Of a stretch of 64,000 nt of DNA, positions 46,695 to 55,997 are shown piece after piece. Both the position numbers and the translations under genes were made by a program. The DNA lies in the NCBI RefSeq assembly GCF_900109575.1, contig NZ_FOAF01000002.1, positions 186,001-250,000 of the forward strand, written 5' to 3'. Source of the stretch: Olivibacter domesticus (GTDB lineage Bacteria > Bacteroidota > Bacteroidia > Sphingobacteriales > Sphingobacteriaceae). Numbering within the stretch: the first letter of the stretch is position 1; the number at the start of each line of letters is the position of its first letter. Below the pieces are notes generated by a model. That model worked only from the letters and a program-made list of their open reading frames with translations. It had not been told where the DNA came from and did no database searches.

Positions 46695-47648
46695 ATGAAA
46701 AAATATACATATACTGAAAAAAAAGATACGCGTTCGGGTTTTGGGGCTGGTTTACATGAAGTCGGACAAAAGAATGGAAATGTAGTAGCATTATGTGCCG
46801 ACCTTGTAGGATCATTGAAAATGGATGCCTTTATTAAAGAATTCCCGGAACGTTTCTTTCAAATAGGAATCGCTGAAGCCAATATGATGGGTATTGCAGC
46901 TGGTTTAACCATCGGTGGTAAAATTCCTTATACAGGCACCTTTGCAAATTTTTCCACCGGAAGAGTATATGATCAAATCCGCCAGTCGATTGCCTATTCA
47001 GGTAAAAATGTAAAAATATGTGCTTCGCATGCTGGTTTAACGCTAGGAGAAGATGGCGCCACTCATCAAATATTAGAAGATATTGGCTTAATGAAAATGT
47101 TGCCGGGAATGACCGTCATCAATCCTTGCGATTACAATCAAACAAAAGCAGCTACCATTGCTATCGCTGACTATGAAGGCCCTGTATATCTGCGCTTTGG
47201 ACGTCCCGTTGTACCAATTTTCACTTCTCCCGATCAGAAATTTGAAATTGGAAAAGCTTGGCTGGTCAACGAAGGTGCCGACGTAAGTATTTTTGCCACC
47301 GGGCATTTAGTTTGGGAAGCAATACAGGCAGGCGAAAAACTGGCTGAGCTTGGAATAGATGCGGAGATTATCAATATTCATACCATAAAACCACTGGATG
47401 AAGAGGCGATATTAAAATCGGTAGCTAAAACAGGATGTGTTGTAACAGCCGAAGAACATAATCGGATTGGCGGCTTAGGAGACAGCGTTGCACAGGTCTT
47501 GGCAAAAAACAATCCTGCTCCGCAGGAATACGTGGCTGTTAATGACAGTTTTGGAGAAAGCGGTACACCTGCTCAATTAATGACAAAATATGGCTTAGAC
47601 GCCGAACATATCGTCGGTGCTGTACAAAAAGTAATAAAACGTAAATAA
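46695..47648 (+). CDS. Transketolase, C-terminal subunit
   Basis: A 317-residue protein that corresponds to the pyrimidine-binding and C-terminal domains: SGFGAGLHEVGQKNGNVVAL, FQIGIAEANMMGIAAGL (the catalytic glutamate that activates TPP), SHAGLTLGEDGATHQ and LIATGHLVWEAI-like GASVSIFATGHLVWEAI region. It forms the active enzyme with the N-terminal subunit. It is followed by an intrinsic terminator at 47663-47691. Confidence 0.92.
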   Translation: MKKYTYTEKKDTRSGFGAGLHEVGQKNGNVVALCADLVGSLKMDAFIKEFPERFFQIGIAEANMMGIAAGLTIGGKIPYTGTFANFSTGRVYDQIRQSIAYSGKNVKICASHAGLTLGEDGATHQILEDIGLMKMLPGMTVINPCDYNQTKAATIAIADYEGPVYLRFGRPVVPIFTSPDQKFEIGKAWLVNEGADVSIFATGHLVWEAIQAGEKLAELGIDAEIINIHTIKPLDEEAILKSVAKTGCVVTAEEHNRIGGLGDSVAQVLAKNNPAPQEYVAVNDSFGESGTPAQLMTKYGLDAEHIVGAVQKVIKRK

Positions 47649-47662
47649 AAGGTTTAACATTA

Positions 47663-47691
47663 CAAGGGAACATTAAAGTTCCTTTGTTTTT
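47663..47691 (+). terminator. Intrinsic terminator after the transketolase genes
   Basis: Stem CAAGGGAAC (47663-47671) with GTTCCTTTG (47678-47686), one G-T pair, six-base loop, then a run of five T. It separates the transketolase unit from the sigma factor gene. Confidence 0.82.
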
Positions 47692-47709
47692 ATAACCGCA
47701 ATACGCTGA

Positions 47710-48255
47710 ATGGAAGATTCAATTATAATTGAAAAATTCTCAAACGAAAAGACACGTAACGAAGCTTTTAATCTTTTGCTAAAGAAATATCAACAAAGGA
47801 TTTATTGGCATGTGCGAAGATTAGTGGTTGACCATGATGATGCCGATGATTTAATTCAGGATATATTTGTAAAGGTTTGGAAGAATCTTAGTAATTTTAG
47901 AGCTGATGCGCAATTATATACCTGGTTATATCGTATTGCTACCAATGAGTGTATTACCTTTTTGAACAAAAAAAAACAATATCAAAATATTTCTTTAAAT
48001 GATGATTCATCTTCTTATTTGGCAGAAACATTAACTACCTCTAGCTACTTTAATGGGAATCAAGCACAGTTGAAATTACAACAGGCTTTGCTCACTTTAC
48101 CAGAAAAACAGCGCTTAGTTTTCAACATGAAATATTTTGATGATTTGAAGTATGAGGAGATTTCGGATATATTGGGTACAAGTGTAGGAGCGCTAAAGGC
48201 TTCCTACCATCTTGCCGTTAAAAAAATTGAACAATTTTTTAACGAACATGATTAA
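47710..48255 (+). CDS. ECF (extracytoplasmic function) RNA polymerase sigma factor
   Basis: A 181-residue sigma-70 family ECF factor. Region 2 includes RRLVVDHDDADDLIQDIFVKVWKNL (core-binding and -10 recognition) and LYTWLYRIATNECITF; region 4 is LPEKQRLVFNMKYFDDLKYEEISDILGTSVGALKASYHLAVKKIE, the -35 HTH. It is followed after 33 bases by a gene for a membrane protein that may be its regulator, and then by a Spy-like periplasmic gene, so a small envelope-stress operon is likely. Confidence 0.92.
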   Translation: MEDSIIIEKFSNEKTRNEAFNLLLKKYQQRIYWHVRRLVVDHDDADDLIQDIFVKVWKNLSNFRADAQLYTWLYRIATNECITFLNKKKQYQNISLNDDSSSYLAETLTTSSYFNGNQAQLKLQQALLTLPEKQRLVFNMKYFDDLKYEEISDILGTSVGALKASYHLAVKKIEQFFNEHD

Positions 48256-48288
48256 ACCTTTTTTAGATAATTTCATCTAACAGTTACT

Positions 48289-49023
48289 ATGAACAGAAAG
48301 GACAATAAAAGCAATCACAATGACGATTTAAAAGGTATCCATGATGTATCTATAAATCTCATGGATACGCCATTTATTGTACCGGAGAGTTACTTTGATA
48401 CGCTGCCCGCAAGAATCCAAAGACGAATCAACATAATTGAGGATACCGCATCTTCCTTCGCCTTGCCTGAGGGGTATTTTGATTCCTTATCTGAACGTAT
48501 ACAAACAAGAGTTACGGAAAGTGAGCTTGAAAATGCAGAAGAACAAAACGAGGATCTAGCTGTTAATGACTATAGTTTTATTAAAGAAATTTCGTTTATA
48601 AATGAACTAAAAGACAAAGTTCCTACGACTGGCTTCGAAACCCCTTCAAACTATTTTGAAAACTTAACAGAAAAGATAGAAGAATCGGTAAAAGAACAAA
48701 GAAATGACAATGAAAGCGCTGTATCGATAAATTTGCATAAAGAAAGAAAATTAAAAAAGCTAACTTGGATGGGATATGCAGCTGCAGCATGTATAGCCAT
48801 TTCTATTGGCGCTTATGCGTTCTTTCAATTAAACTCGGTTAACAGTTTTCAAAAAAAGTTACACAACATTTCAGAAAATGAAATTGTAAGCTATCTGGAA
48901 TATTACACCGAGCCTGGAGACGCTACTACTATATTAGAAACAGAATTTGAAGGAGCCGTTCAGACGAATAAAGCAAATTTCTCTGAAGAAGATATAGAAG
49001 CTTACTTGGACTATAGTATCTAA
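48289..49023 (+). CDS. Single-pass membrane protein with three YF-motif repeats, possible anti-sigma factor
   Basis: A 244-residue protein with no recognised family. The N-terminal 155 residues are soluble and contain three copies of a P-x2-YF-x2-L-x3-I-x3-V/I motif: residues 28-48 (VPESYFDTLPARIQRRI), 57-75 (LPEGYFDSLSERIQTRV) and 116-134 (TPSNYFENLTEKIEESV). One transmembrane helix (about 159-181) follows, then a short tail with two similar acidic segments, NEIVSYLEYY and EDIEAYLDYS. The N-terminus should face the cytoplasm. Its place just after the sigma factor suggests an anti-sigma role, but it lacks a visible zinc anti-sigma motif; function is unproven. Confidence 0.75.
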   Translation: MNRKDNKSNHNDDLKGIHDVSINLMDTPFIVPESYFDTLPARIQRRINIIEDTASSFALPEGYFDSLSERIQTRVTESELENAEEQNEDLAVNDYSFIKEISFINELKDKVPTTGFETPSNYFENLTEKIEESVKEQRNDNESAVSINLHKERKLKKLTWMGYAAAACIAISIGAYAFFQLNSVNSFQKKLHNISENEIVSYLEYYTEPGDATTILETEFEGAVQTNKANFSEEDIEAYLDYSI

Positions 49024-49031
49024 ATTAAAAA

Positions 49032-49433
49032 ATGAAGAAATTTATATTTACTTGCTTAATCCTTTCTTTCACTATACTTTATCTAGGGGCCCAAGATTTA
49101 GTTAATCAAAATCGATTTAAGCAGATAGAAGCAGCAAAAATAGCCTACGTTACTAAGGAGCTTGCTTTGAGTCCAGCAGATGCAGAACGATTTTTTCCTT
49201 TATACAATCAATACCAAAAGGAATTGCGTGAGCTCATTCACCAAAGAAAAAACAAGACTGGAAAAAAAAGAGGTGAATTAGAATATGACTCAGAGGTTTT
49301 GGCGCTTAAATTAAGATACAGGGATGCCTTTATCCCCATTATAAACGCACAAAGAACTGCTAGGTTTTTTGAAACAGAAAGGGAATTTCGCGAACAGCTA
49401 TTAAAAGAACTTCGAGATAGAAGAAATGATTAG
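49032..49433 (+). CDS. Spy/CpxP-like periplasmic protein
   Basis: A 133-residue protein with a signal peptide (about 1-20, ending LGA). The mature part is highly charged and helical: LALSPADAERFFPLYNQYQKELREL and YRDAFIPIINAQRTARFFETEREFREQLLKEL, the layout of Spy/CpxP and zinc-resistance-associated proteins with LSPxxAxxF instead of LTxxQ. Such proteins act as chaperones or sensors in the periplasm. It starts eight bases after the preceding gene, so the three genes form an operon with the ECF sigma factor. Confidence 0.78.
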   Translation: MKKFIFTCLILSFTILYLGAQDLVNQNRFKQIEAAKIAYVTKELALSPADAERFFPLYNQYQKELRELIHQRKNKTGKKRGELEYDSEVLALKLRYRDAFIPIINAQRTARFFETEREFREQLLKELRDRRND

Positions 49434-49576
49434 GTAGAACGCTCTTATCACTTACAGCAATAACCAACAATCGGAAACAACGAAAATAATTTCTTTTTAT
49501 TGGATTATTGTTACTAAGCTATTATAGTCTCATTTTTATTAGATTCGCACAATCTTTCTTCATTTAAGAGGTAATT

Positions 49577-50758
49577 ATGTTAAGTAATCGTCAGCTTTTT
49601 TTATTAAATACAGCACAAACATCTACCACACCACGACTTATTGAAATAGAACGGGCCGAAGGCCTTTATCTGTATGGGCCGAATGGTAAAAAGTATATGG
49701 ATTTGGTATCGGGATTTGCCGTAAGTAATATAGGGCATAGACATCCCAAAGTGCTTGAAGCAATAAAAGCTCAAACAGAAAAATATTTACACATAACGGT
49801 CTATGGGGAGTTTATACAAGCTCCTCAGGTATTATTGGCAACTGAACTTGTTTCATTTCTTCCAAAAAATCTCAATAATGTATACTTTGTAAATTCTGGA
49901 ACGGAGGCTACTGAAGGCGCAATGAAAATCGCTAAAAAATTTACTGGCCGAACAAACTTTATAGCTGCAAAAAAAGCCTATCATGGAAGCACGCAAGGCG
50001 CATTAAGTTTAATGGGTGATGAGAAATTCAAAATACCTTTTGCGCCACTCCTTCCAAATATTCATTATGTAGATTACAATGACGTCAATCAACTAAGCAC
50101 CGTTGATCAAAACACTGCCGCTATAGTATTAGAATCGGTACAAGGTGAAGCAGGAATACGCGTACCAGATATAAAATATATGCAAGCAGTGAGAAAACGT
50201 TGTGATGAAACAGGAACATTATTAATTTTAGATGAAATACAGACAGGCTTGGGACGTACCGGTAAACTTTTCGCTTTCGAGCACTATGGTATCGTACCTG
50301 ATATATTGTTAACGGCTAAAGCTTTAGGAGGGGGAATGCCTTTGGGTGCATTTATCGCTTCACAGGAAATTATGGCGGTAGTTAAAGAAAATCCAATTCT
50401 CGGACATATCACTACTTTTGGTGGTCATCCCGTTAGTTGTGCTGCGGCCTTAGCCTCGCTCCGTGTAATCACTACAGATGGGCTAATGGATACTGTTGAA
50501 GAAAAGCATCAATTATTTTTACAACATCTTCAGCATCCTGAAATTAAAGAAGTGCGGGGCATCGGTTTAATGATGGCAATAGAATTGGACTCATTTGAAC
50601 GGGTTGAACGAGCAAGTAAGTATTGTGCTACCAATGGGGTTATGATCGATTGGTTTTTACATCATGAAACGGCTTTACGTCTAGCGCCACCATTAACCAT
50701 AACCAATGAAGAAATCATAGCGGCTTGCAATATTATAAAAGCCGGAATCAACAACTAA
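49577..50758 (+). CDS. Class III PLP aminotransferase (acetylornithine/ornithine aminotransferase-like)
   Basis: A 393-residue PLP enzyme: GLYLYGPNGKKYMDLVSGFAVSNIGH, NSGTEATEGAMKIAKKFTGR, LILDEIQTGLGRTGKLFAFEHYG (PLP aspartate) and the Schiff-base lysine K248 in LLTAKALGGGMPLGAF. Several subgroups share this pattern (acetylornithine, ornithine, 4-aminobutyrate, lysine aminotransferases), and specificity is not resolved. An AGAGGT ribosome-binding sequence precedes the ATG, one of the few in this window. The gene ends at a palindrome shared with trxA. Confidence 0.85.
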   Translation: MLSNRQLFLLNTAQTSTTPRLIEIERAEGLYLYGPNGKKYMDLVSGFAVSNIGHRHPKVLEAIKAQTEKYLHITVYGEFIQAPQVLLATELVSFLPKNLNNVYFVNSGTEATEGAMKIAKKFTGRTNFIAAKKAYHGSTQGALSLMGDEKFKIPFAPLLPNIHYVDYNDVNQLSTVDQNTAAIVLESVQGEAGIRVPDIKYMQAVRKRCDETGTLLILDEIQTGLGRTGKLFAFEHYGIVPDILLTAKALGGGMPLGAFIASQEIMAVVKENPILGHITTFGGHPVSCAAALASLRVITTDGLMDTVEEKHQLFLQHLQHPEIKEVRGIGLMMAIELDSFERVERASKYCATNGVMIDWFLHHETALRLAPPLTITNEEIIAACNIIKAGINN

Positions 50759-50774
50759 CATAAAGCTTCAAAAT

Positions 50775-50812
50775 GGAAAGAGCCATTGATGTATACATCA
50801 ATGGCTCTTTCC
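50775..50812. terminator. 38-bp perfect palindrome between aminotransferase and trxA genes
   Basis: The two halves GGAAAGAGCCATTGATGTA and TACATCAATGGCTCTTTCC are exact complements with no spacer, so the RNA forms a hairpin with a very small loop. The flanks are not strongly T-rich. It lies between convergent genes and most likely ends both transcripts; as duplex DNA it could also be a protein-binding palindrome. Confidence 0.8.
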
Positions 50813-50830
50813 TCGAAACATCTTATTATA

Positions 50831-51151
50831 TTAAGAAAGTTGTGCTTCTAATTTATTGGCAAGCACCGATTTTGGAACTGCTCCTATTTGTTTATCAACA
50901 ATTTCTCCATTTTTAAAGAAAAGTAGCGCCGGAATGTTTCGTATTCCATATTTAGTAGAGATGTCAGAATTATGATCCACATTCACTTTACCCACTACAA
51001 CTTTTCCGTCATATTCTTTTGCTAACTCTTCTACTACTGGCCCTACCATGCGACATGGTCCGCACCATTCTGCCCAAAAATCAACCAATACTGGTTTGTC
51101 TGATTTTAATACAACTTCATCGAAGTTGCTATCTGTAATTTCTAATGCCAT
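50831..51151 (-). CDS. trxA: Thioredoxin
   Basis: A 106-residue thioredoxin with active site W29-C30-G-P-C33 and the later cis-Pro region GIRNIPALLFFKNG. It reduces protein disulfides and serves ribonucleotide reductase and peroxiredoxins such as the nearby bcp. A full two-box promoter lies upstream (51209-51238). Its 3' end is at the 38-bp palindrome. Confidence 0.96.
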   Translation of the reverse strand: MALEITDSNFDEVVLKSDKPVLVDFWAEWCGPCRMVGPVVEELAKEYDGKVVVGKVNVDHNSDISTKYGIRNIPALLFFKNGEIVDKQIGAVPKSVLANKLEAQLS

Positions 51152-51208
51152 TATAGTTTATTTTATGATTTACTACTCTGTTGCTTTTAAGCTTTACCTT
51201 AATTTATA

Positions 51209-51238
51209 CAAATATAGCTTTTCAAAAGTATTGCCAAA
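51209..51238 (-). promoter_or_regulatory. Promoter of trxA
   Basis: Minus strand TTTG (51235-51238), 18-base spacer, TATATTTG (51209-51216), giving a leader of about 50 bases to the ATG at 51151. Confidence 0.62.
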
Positions 51239-51261
51239 GCATAGGTACTGACAATCTGACA

Positions 51262-54200
51262 TTAATTTAACTTATACCCCCGATCTCCAGTTAACACCTT
51301 TAGTTCATTTAAAAATTCGTTACTCAAATGGACCCTAACACCTTTTGCAGGCATCTCTAAGCTCACTTTATCCTCATAGTCGAGCAATACAAGCTTTAGT
51401 TGGCAGTTCCTTACTTCCTGCTCTTGTTGATTTTTATTTATTATATGTTGCAAATTATTTACAAATTCATGATTTAATTCATGCAATGGAATCTGTATAC
51501 TGATCGACTTAGCCATTTTATCCCGAAGTTCAGACAGCAGTTGAATAGATGAAATTTTGAATTCCCAATTATCTTGCTGTCTAAATCTTTCACTTACCAT
51601 CCCTCTTATTTGCAAGAAATAACTTTCGTTTAAAAAACCCTTGAATTTCACATAATCTTCGCCAAATAAAGCCATTTCATAAGAATCCGAATAGTCTTCA
51701 AACGTCATCCGCCCATAAGGCTTACCCGTTTTTGTCATTCCATGATATACAGCGGTCACCATCCCCCCTAACACCATCTCTTTATTTTTTATTTTTGCAA
51801 ATTCGGCTTTTATGTCTTCCACACCTTCATCGCTTACTACTCCCTCTATCCCGCCATTATCATTTTCTTTATCCTTTGCCGCACCTGCTTTTATTTTATC
51901 TATTAAATGGAGCTGACTAACTTTATGCTGGCAAAAGTAATCGAGCTCTAATCTATAGTCATCCATTGGATGACCGGTAATATACATACTTACAACGTTT
52001 TTTTCATGTCGAAGCTTTTCCATCAAGCCCCACTCAGCACAGGAAGGCAAATTAGGTTCAGGGATGTCAGCATCGCTTGTCCCCCCAAATAGCGACATAG
52101 CAGCATTGTTCTTATTATATTGATAATCATTGGTAAATTTAATAAGACGCTCGATACCATTCTGCGTCATACCCTCTGGAATATAAAAAAACTGTGCCCT
52201 CACTAATCCAAAGCAATCAAACGCACCACTGTACACTAAACTCTCATATACTTTTTTGTTAATAGTTCTCGGGTTGCTTCTCTTCGCAAAATCGCTAATT
52301 GACAAATACTTCCCCTCATCACGATTGCTTACAATCGTATCAACGGCTCCTGCTCCTACTCCTTTTACAGCACCGATTCCAAATCGAATGGCTCCTCGCT
52401 CATTCACTGTAAATTTATAGAACGACTCATTAACATCTGGCCCCAATACAGTTAATCCCATACGTTTACATTCTTCCATAAAGAAAGATATCTGCTTGAT
52501 GTCATTCATATTATTGGAAAGCACAGCAGCCATATATTCGGCAGGGTAATGTGCCTTTAAATAAGCTGTTTGATAGGCTACCCAAGCATAACAAGTTGAG
52601 TGTGATTTATTAAAGGCATAACTCGCAAAAGCTTCCCAATCCTTCCAGATCTTTTCAAGTATTTTGGCATCATGTCCCTTCTCTGCAGCTTGCTGCACAA
52701 ATTTAGGCTTCATTTTATCCAAAACATCCCGCTGTTTCTTACCCATTGCCTTTCGTAATACGTCAGCCTCACCTTTCGTAAAACCTGCTAACTTTTGCGA
52801 TAAAAGCATCACTTGTTCCTGATAAACCGTTATACCATAAGTTTCCTTCAAGTACTCTTCACAAGCATCTAAATCATAAGCAATCGGCTCTTCCCCATTT
52901 TTTCTCCGAACAAAACTTGGAATATACTCCAATGGACCAGGTCGATATAATGCATTCATCGCTATTAGGTCTCCAAATACCGTCGGTTTAAGCTCTTTCA
53001 TGTATTTCTGCATCCCTGGCGATTCATACTGAAAAATACCTACTGTTTCCCCACGTTGAAAGAGCTCATAGGTCTTACTATCATCTATAGGAAAGAAATC
53101 CGGATCAAGCTCAATACCTTTGGTATGTTTCACTAAACTTACAGTATCTTTAATAAGCGTAAGTGTCTTAAGCCCCAAAAAGTCCATCTTCAAAAGACCA
53201 GCACTTTCAACAACCGAGTTGTCAAATTGGGTTACATAAAGCTCAGAATCCTTTGCAGTAGAGACAGGCACGAAATTGGTAATATCATCTGGCGTAATAA
53301 TAACTCCACAAGCATGGATACCCGTATTTCGTACAGATCCTTCTAAAGCTTTCGCTTGCTTAATTGTCTCTGCGCCTAAATCATTCCCATTAGCTAAATT
53401 TATAAGTTCCCGAACACTTTCTAGCTCATCTGTACGTAAGGCGCTTTTAAGCGCTTGCGCATCCATATTAAACAATTTGTTTAATTTCAGGTTCGGAACC
53501 AGCTTGGCTATCTTATCCGCTTCAAATAAAGGTAAGTCGAGCACACGGGCGGTATCTCTTATAGATGATTTCGCGGCCATTGTACCATAGGTAATAATCT
53601 GTGCAACCTGACTAGCCCCATATTTATTAATTACGTAATCCATCACCCTTCCTCTTCCTTCATCATCGAAATCGATATCTATATCAGGCATGGATACACG
53701 ATCAGGATTTAAGAAACGCTCGAAAAGTAGATCATACGCAATCGGATCAATATTTGTAATTCCTAGACAATAGGCAACAGCAGATCCCGCAGCAGATCCT
53801 CTACCTGGTCCTACCGACACACCTATATCTCGTGCAGCCGCAATAAAATCCTGGACAATTAAAAAATATCCTGGATACCCTGTTTTTTCTATCGTTTGGA
53901 GCTCAAAATCGAGTCGTTCGGTGATTTCAGGAGTAATATCATTATAACGCTTAGCAGCTCCTACATACGTTAAGTGCCTTAGATATTTATTCTCTCCCCG
54001 TTTACCTCCATCCGCTTCGTCTTGCTCTACCTGGAATTCTCCGGGTATATCAAATTTAGGCAGTAATACGTTTCGATAAAGAGAGTAAACCTCCACCTTA
54101 TCAATGACCTCCTGAATATTGGCGATAGCCTCAGGAATGTCAGTGAAAAGCTTTTTCATCTCCTCACCCGACTTAAAATAATATTCATCATTCGGCAATC

Positions 54201-55746
54201 CATACCTAAAACCTCGGCCCCTTCCTTTTGGGGTAGCTATTTTTTCAGCATCGCGCACGCATAATAAGATATCATGCGAATGTGCATCTTCCTTATCAAT
54301 ATAGTATGTATTATTCGTAGCAATAAGTTTAACATCATGCTTTCTGGCCATTTCAATCAAACTAGCATTCACCCGATTCTCATCCTCTTGATTGTGCCGC
54401 ATTAATTCTACGTAAAAATCATCTCGAAAGGTTTCCTTCCACCATAACAGTGCTTCTTCTGCTTGGTTTTCGCCCATATTAAGCAGCTTATTCGGCACTT
54501 CTCCGTATAGATTTCCAGATAGAACAATTATATTTTCTTTATATTTTTCGATTACCTCGCGATCAATGCGGGGCACGTAGTAGAAGCCCTCCGTGTAAGC
54601 AAGCGATGACATTTTTGCCAAATTATGATAGCCTGCTTTATTTTTTGCTATCAGCACAACCTGATAACCATTGTCTTTTCGTGTTTTATCTTTATAATTT
54701 TCACAAACAAAAAACTCGCAACCAACAATAGGTTTAATAATGACCTCAGTTGGCTCCTCGCCATTTTCAACTGCTGTTTTGTTTTTTGCTTCGGCAACTT
54801 TATTATGATTCAGCACATTACTTACAAAATGAAAAGCACCCATCATGTTGGCATGATCGGTAATAGCTACAGCGGGCATTTTGTGTTTTGCCGCAGCCTT
54901 AACTAAATCAGAAACAGAAATAGTAGACTGTAAAATCGAGAACTGAGTATGATTATGTAGATGAACAAAGTCAACCTCTTTTAGTTCCTCTTTATTTGCT
55001 TCTAGTTCTTTCTGAGATATACTGTCTTCCTGTGCTTTTTGACGTTTTCTAATTTCATCAGAAGCCGCCTTTAAGTTCACATGCTGTAAACCAATAGCCT
55101 TTATCGACTCTGGGTTATTCGTTCTAAAGATTTCAAAATAATCCTCTTGAACCTGCAGTTCAGCAGCTGTGAATACATTACGCTTAACAAGCTCTAAAAA
55201 ACAACGAGTAGTTGCTTCCACATCAGCAGTGGCATTATGTGCTTCTGCAAAAGGTAATCCAAATAGATACTGGTGAAGTTCAGTAAGATTGGGCAACTTA
55301 AACTTACCTCCCCTACCACCCGGTAGCTGCAATAAATTTGCCGTAATTTCAGTACAGGTATCCAAAACAGCTTTTTCTCCCATCGTTGTGGCTATGCCTG
55401 TACGATGAAATTCACATCCCATAATATTGATATCAAAGCCAATATTTTGTCCGACAACAAATTTGGCCTTACTCAATGCAATATTAAACTTCTCCAGTAC
55501 CTCGGTCAAGTCAACACCCTGTTCTATCGCCAACTCAGTAGAAATACCATGAATACGCTCAGCATCATACGGAATATTAAAACCGTCAGGCTTAACAAGA
55601 TAGTCTTGGTTTTCCACCAAGTTCCCCATGTCGTCGTGTAATTGCCAGGCAATCTGAATGCAACGGGGCCAATTATCAGTATCTGTAATCGGTGCATCCC
55701 AACGTTTCGGTAACCCTGTTGTTTCGGTATCAAAAATTAAGTACAT
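51262..55746 (-). CDS. dnaE: DNA polymerase III alpha subunit fused to an N-terminal DnaQ-type exonuclease
   Basis: A 1494-residue replicative polymerase. Residues about 1-200 are a 3'-5' exonuclease: D6-T-E8 (LIFDTETTGLP), VGQNIGFDINIMG (Exo II) and HNATADVEATTR (Exo III). Residues about 255-520 are the PHP domain (VDFVHLHNHTQFSIL). The palm aspartates lie in MPDIDIDFDDEGRG (about 685-698), followed by fingers, helix-hairpin-helix motifs (GVGAGAVDTIVSNRDEG) and a C-terminal OB fold (GGMVTAVYHGMTKTGKPYG). It is longer than E. coli DnaE (1160) because of the exonuclease. A fusion of this kind seems usual in Sphingobacteria and Flavobacteria. PHP histidines HLHNH are conserved, so a second proofreading site is possible. 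Confidence 0.93.
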   Translation of the reverse strand: MYLIFDTETTGLPKRWDAPITDTDNWPRCIQIAWQLHDDMGNLVENQDYLVKPDGFNIPYDAERIHGISTELAIEQGVDLTEVLEKFNIALSKAKFVVGQNIGFDINIMGCEFHRTGIATTMGEKAVLDTCTEITANLLQLPGGRGGKFKLPNLTELHQYLFGLPFAEAHNATADVEATTRCFLELVKRNVFTAAELQVQEDYFEIFRTNNPESIKAIGLQHVNLKAASDEIRKRQKAQEDSISQKELEANKEELKEVDFVHLHNHTQFSILQSTISVSDLVKAAAKHKMPAVAITDHANMMGAFHFVSNVLNHNKVAEAKNKTAVENGEEPTEVIIKPIVGCEFFVCENYKDKTRKDNGYQVVLIAKNKAGYHNLAKMSSLAYTEGFYYVPRIDREVIEKYKENIIVLSGNLYGEVPNKLLNMGENQAEEALLWWKETFRDDFYVELMRHNQEDENRVNASLIEMARKHDVKLIATNNTYYIDKEDAHSHDILLCVRDAEKIATPKGRGRGFRYGLPNDEYYFKSGEEMKKLFTDIPEAIANIQEVIDKVEVYSLYRNVLLPKFDIPGEFQVEQDEADGGKRGENKYLRHLTYVGAAKRYNDITPEITERLDFELQTIEKTGYPGYFLIVQDFIAAARDIGVSVGPGRGSAAGSAVAYCLGITNIDPIAYDLLFERFLNPDRVSMPDIDIDFDDEGRGRVMDYVINKYGASQVAQIITYGTMAAKSSIRDTARVLDLPLFEADKIAKLVPNLKLNKLFNMDAQALKSALRTDELESVRELINLANGNDLGAETIKQAKALEGSVRNTGIHACGVIITPDDITNFVPVSTAKDSELYVTQFDNSVVESAGLLKMDFLGLKTLTLIKDTVSLVKHTKGIELDPDFFPIDDSKTYELFQRGETVGIFQYESPGMQKYMKELKPTVFGDLIAMNALYRPGPLEYIPSFVRRKNGEEPIAYDLDACEEYLKETYGITVYQEQVMLLSQKLAGFTKGEADVLRKAMGKKQRDVLDKMKPKFVQQAAEKGHDAKILEKIWKDWEAFASYAFNKSHSTCYAWVAYQTAYLKAHYPAEYMAAVLSNNMNDIKQISFFMEECKRMGLTVLGPDVNESFYKFTVNERGAIRFGIGAVKGVGAGAVDTIVSNRDEGKYLSISDFAKRSNPRTINKKVYESLVYSGAFDCFGLVRAQFFYIPEGMTQNGIERLIKFTNDYQYNKNNAAMSLFGGTSDADIPEPNLPSCAEWGLMEKLRHEKNVVSMYITGHPMDDYRLELDYFCQHKVSQLHLIDKIKAGAAKDKENDNGGIEGVVSDEGVEDIKAEFAKIKNKEMVLGGMVTAVYHGMTKTGKPYGRMTFEDYSDSYEMALFGEDYVKFKGFLNESYFLQIRGMVSERFRQQDNWEFKISSIQLLSELRDKMAKSISIQIPLHELNHEFVNNLQHIINKNQQEQEVRNCQLKLVLLDYEDKVSLEMPAKGVRVHLSNEFLNELKVLTGDRGYKLN

Positions 55747-55778
55747 AGCTATTATTCTGGATTGAGCAATAAGATAGA

Positions 55779-55786
55779 CAAAACTA
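55779..55786 (-). promoter_or_regulatory. Possible -7 promoter box of dnaE
   Basis: Minus strand TAGTTTTG, 32 bases before the dnaE ATG at 55746. No -33 TTG at 17-21 bases. Confidence 0.35.
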
Positions 55787-55966
55787 CAGAATTTTGGACG
55801 GATCCACTCATCGCCTTACCACAAAAGTATCCACATATGTCAGAAATTATGCTCATATCATGAGCTCCGTTTCGTCTTTTAAGTTTTACCGTTGCAGGTA
55901 ATAAGTTATACGTATAAACTGGTGCTTTTTTATGCTCACAACTCAACTGACAACTCGTAACTAAAA

Positions 55967-55997
55967 TTGGAAATCATGCCGATTTTACATAAGTTTG
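55967..55997 (+). promoter_or_regulatory. Promoter of the hybrid two-component sensor gene
   Basis: TTG (55967-55969), 20-base spacer, TAAGTTTG (55990-55997), leaving a leader of about 75 bases to the GTG start at 56078. Confidence 0.52.

Noticed and set aside
45718-47648. Transketolase in two pieces, at first sight a broken gene
   Set aside because: Each half has a proper start, stop and complete domains, with 131 bases between; the split form is standard in Bacteroidetes.
55752-55946. 64-codon minus-strand frame upstream of dnaE
   Set aside because: Overlaps the dnaE promoter region, has no recognised pattern and no support for translation.
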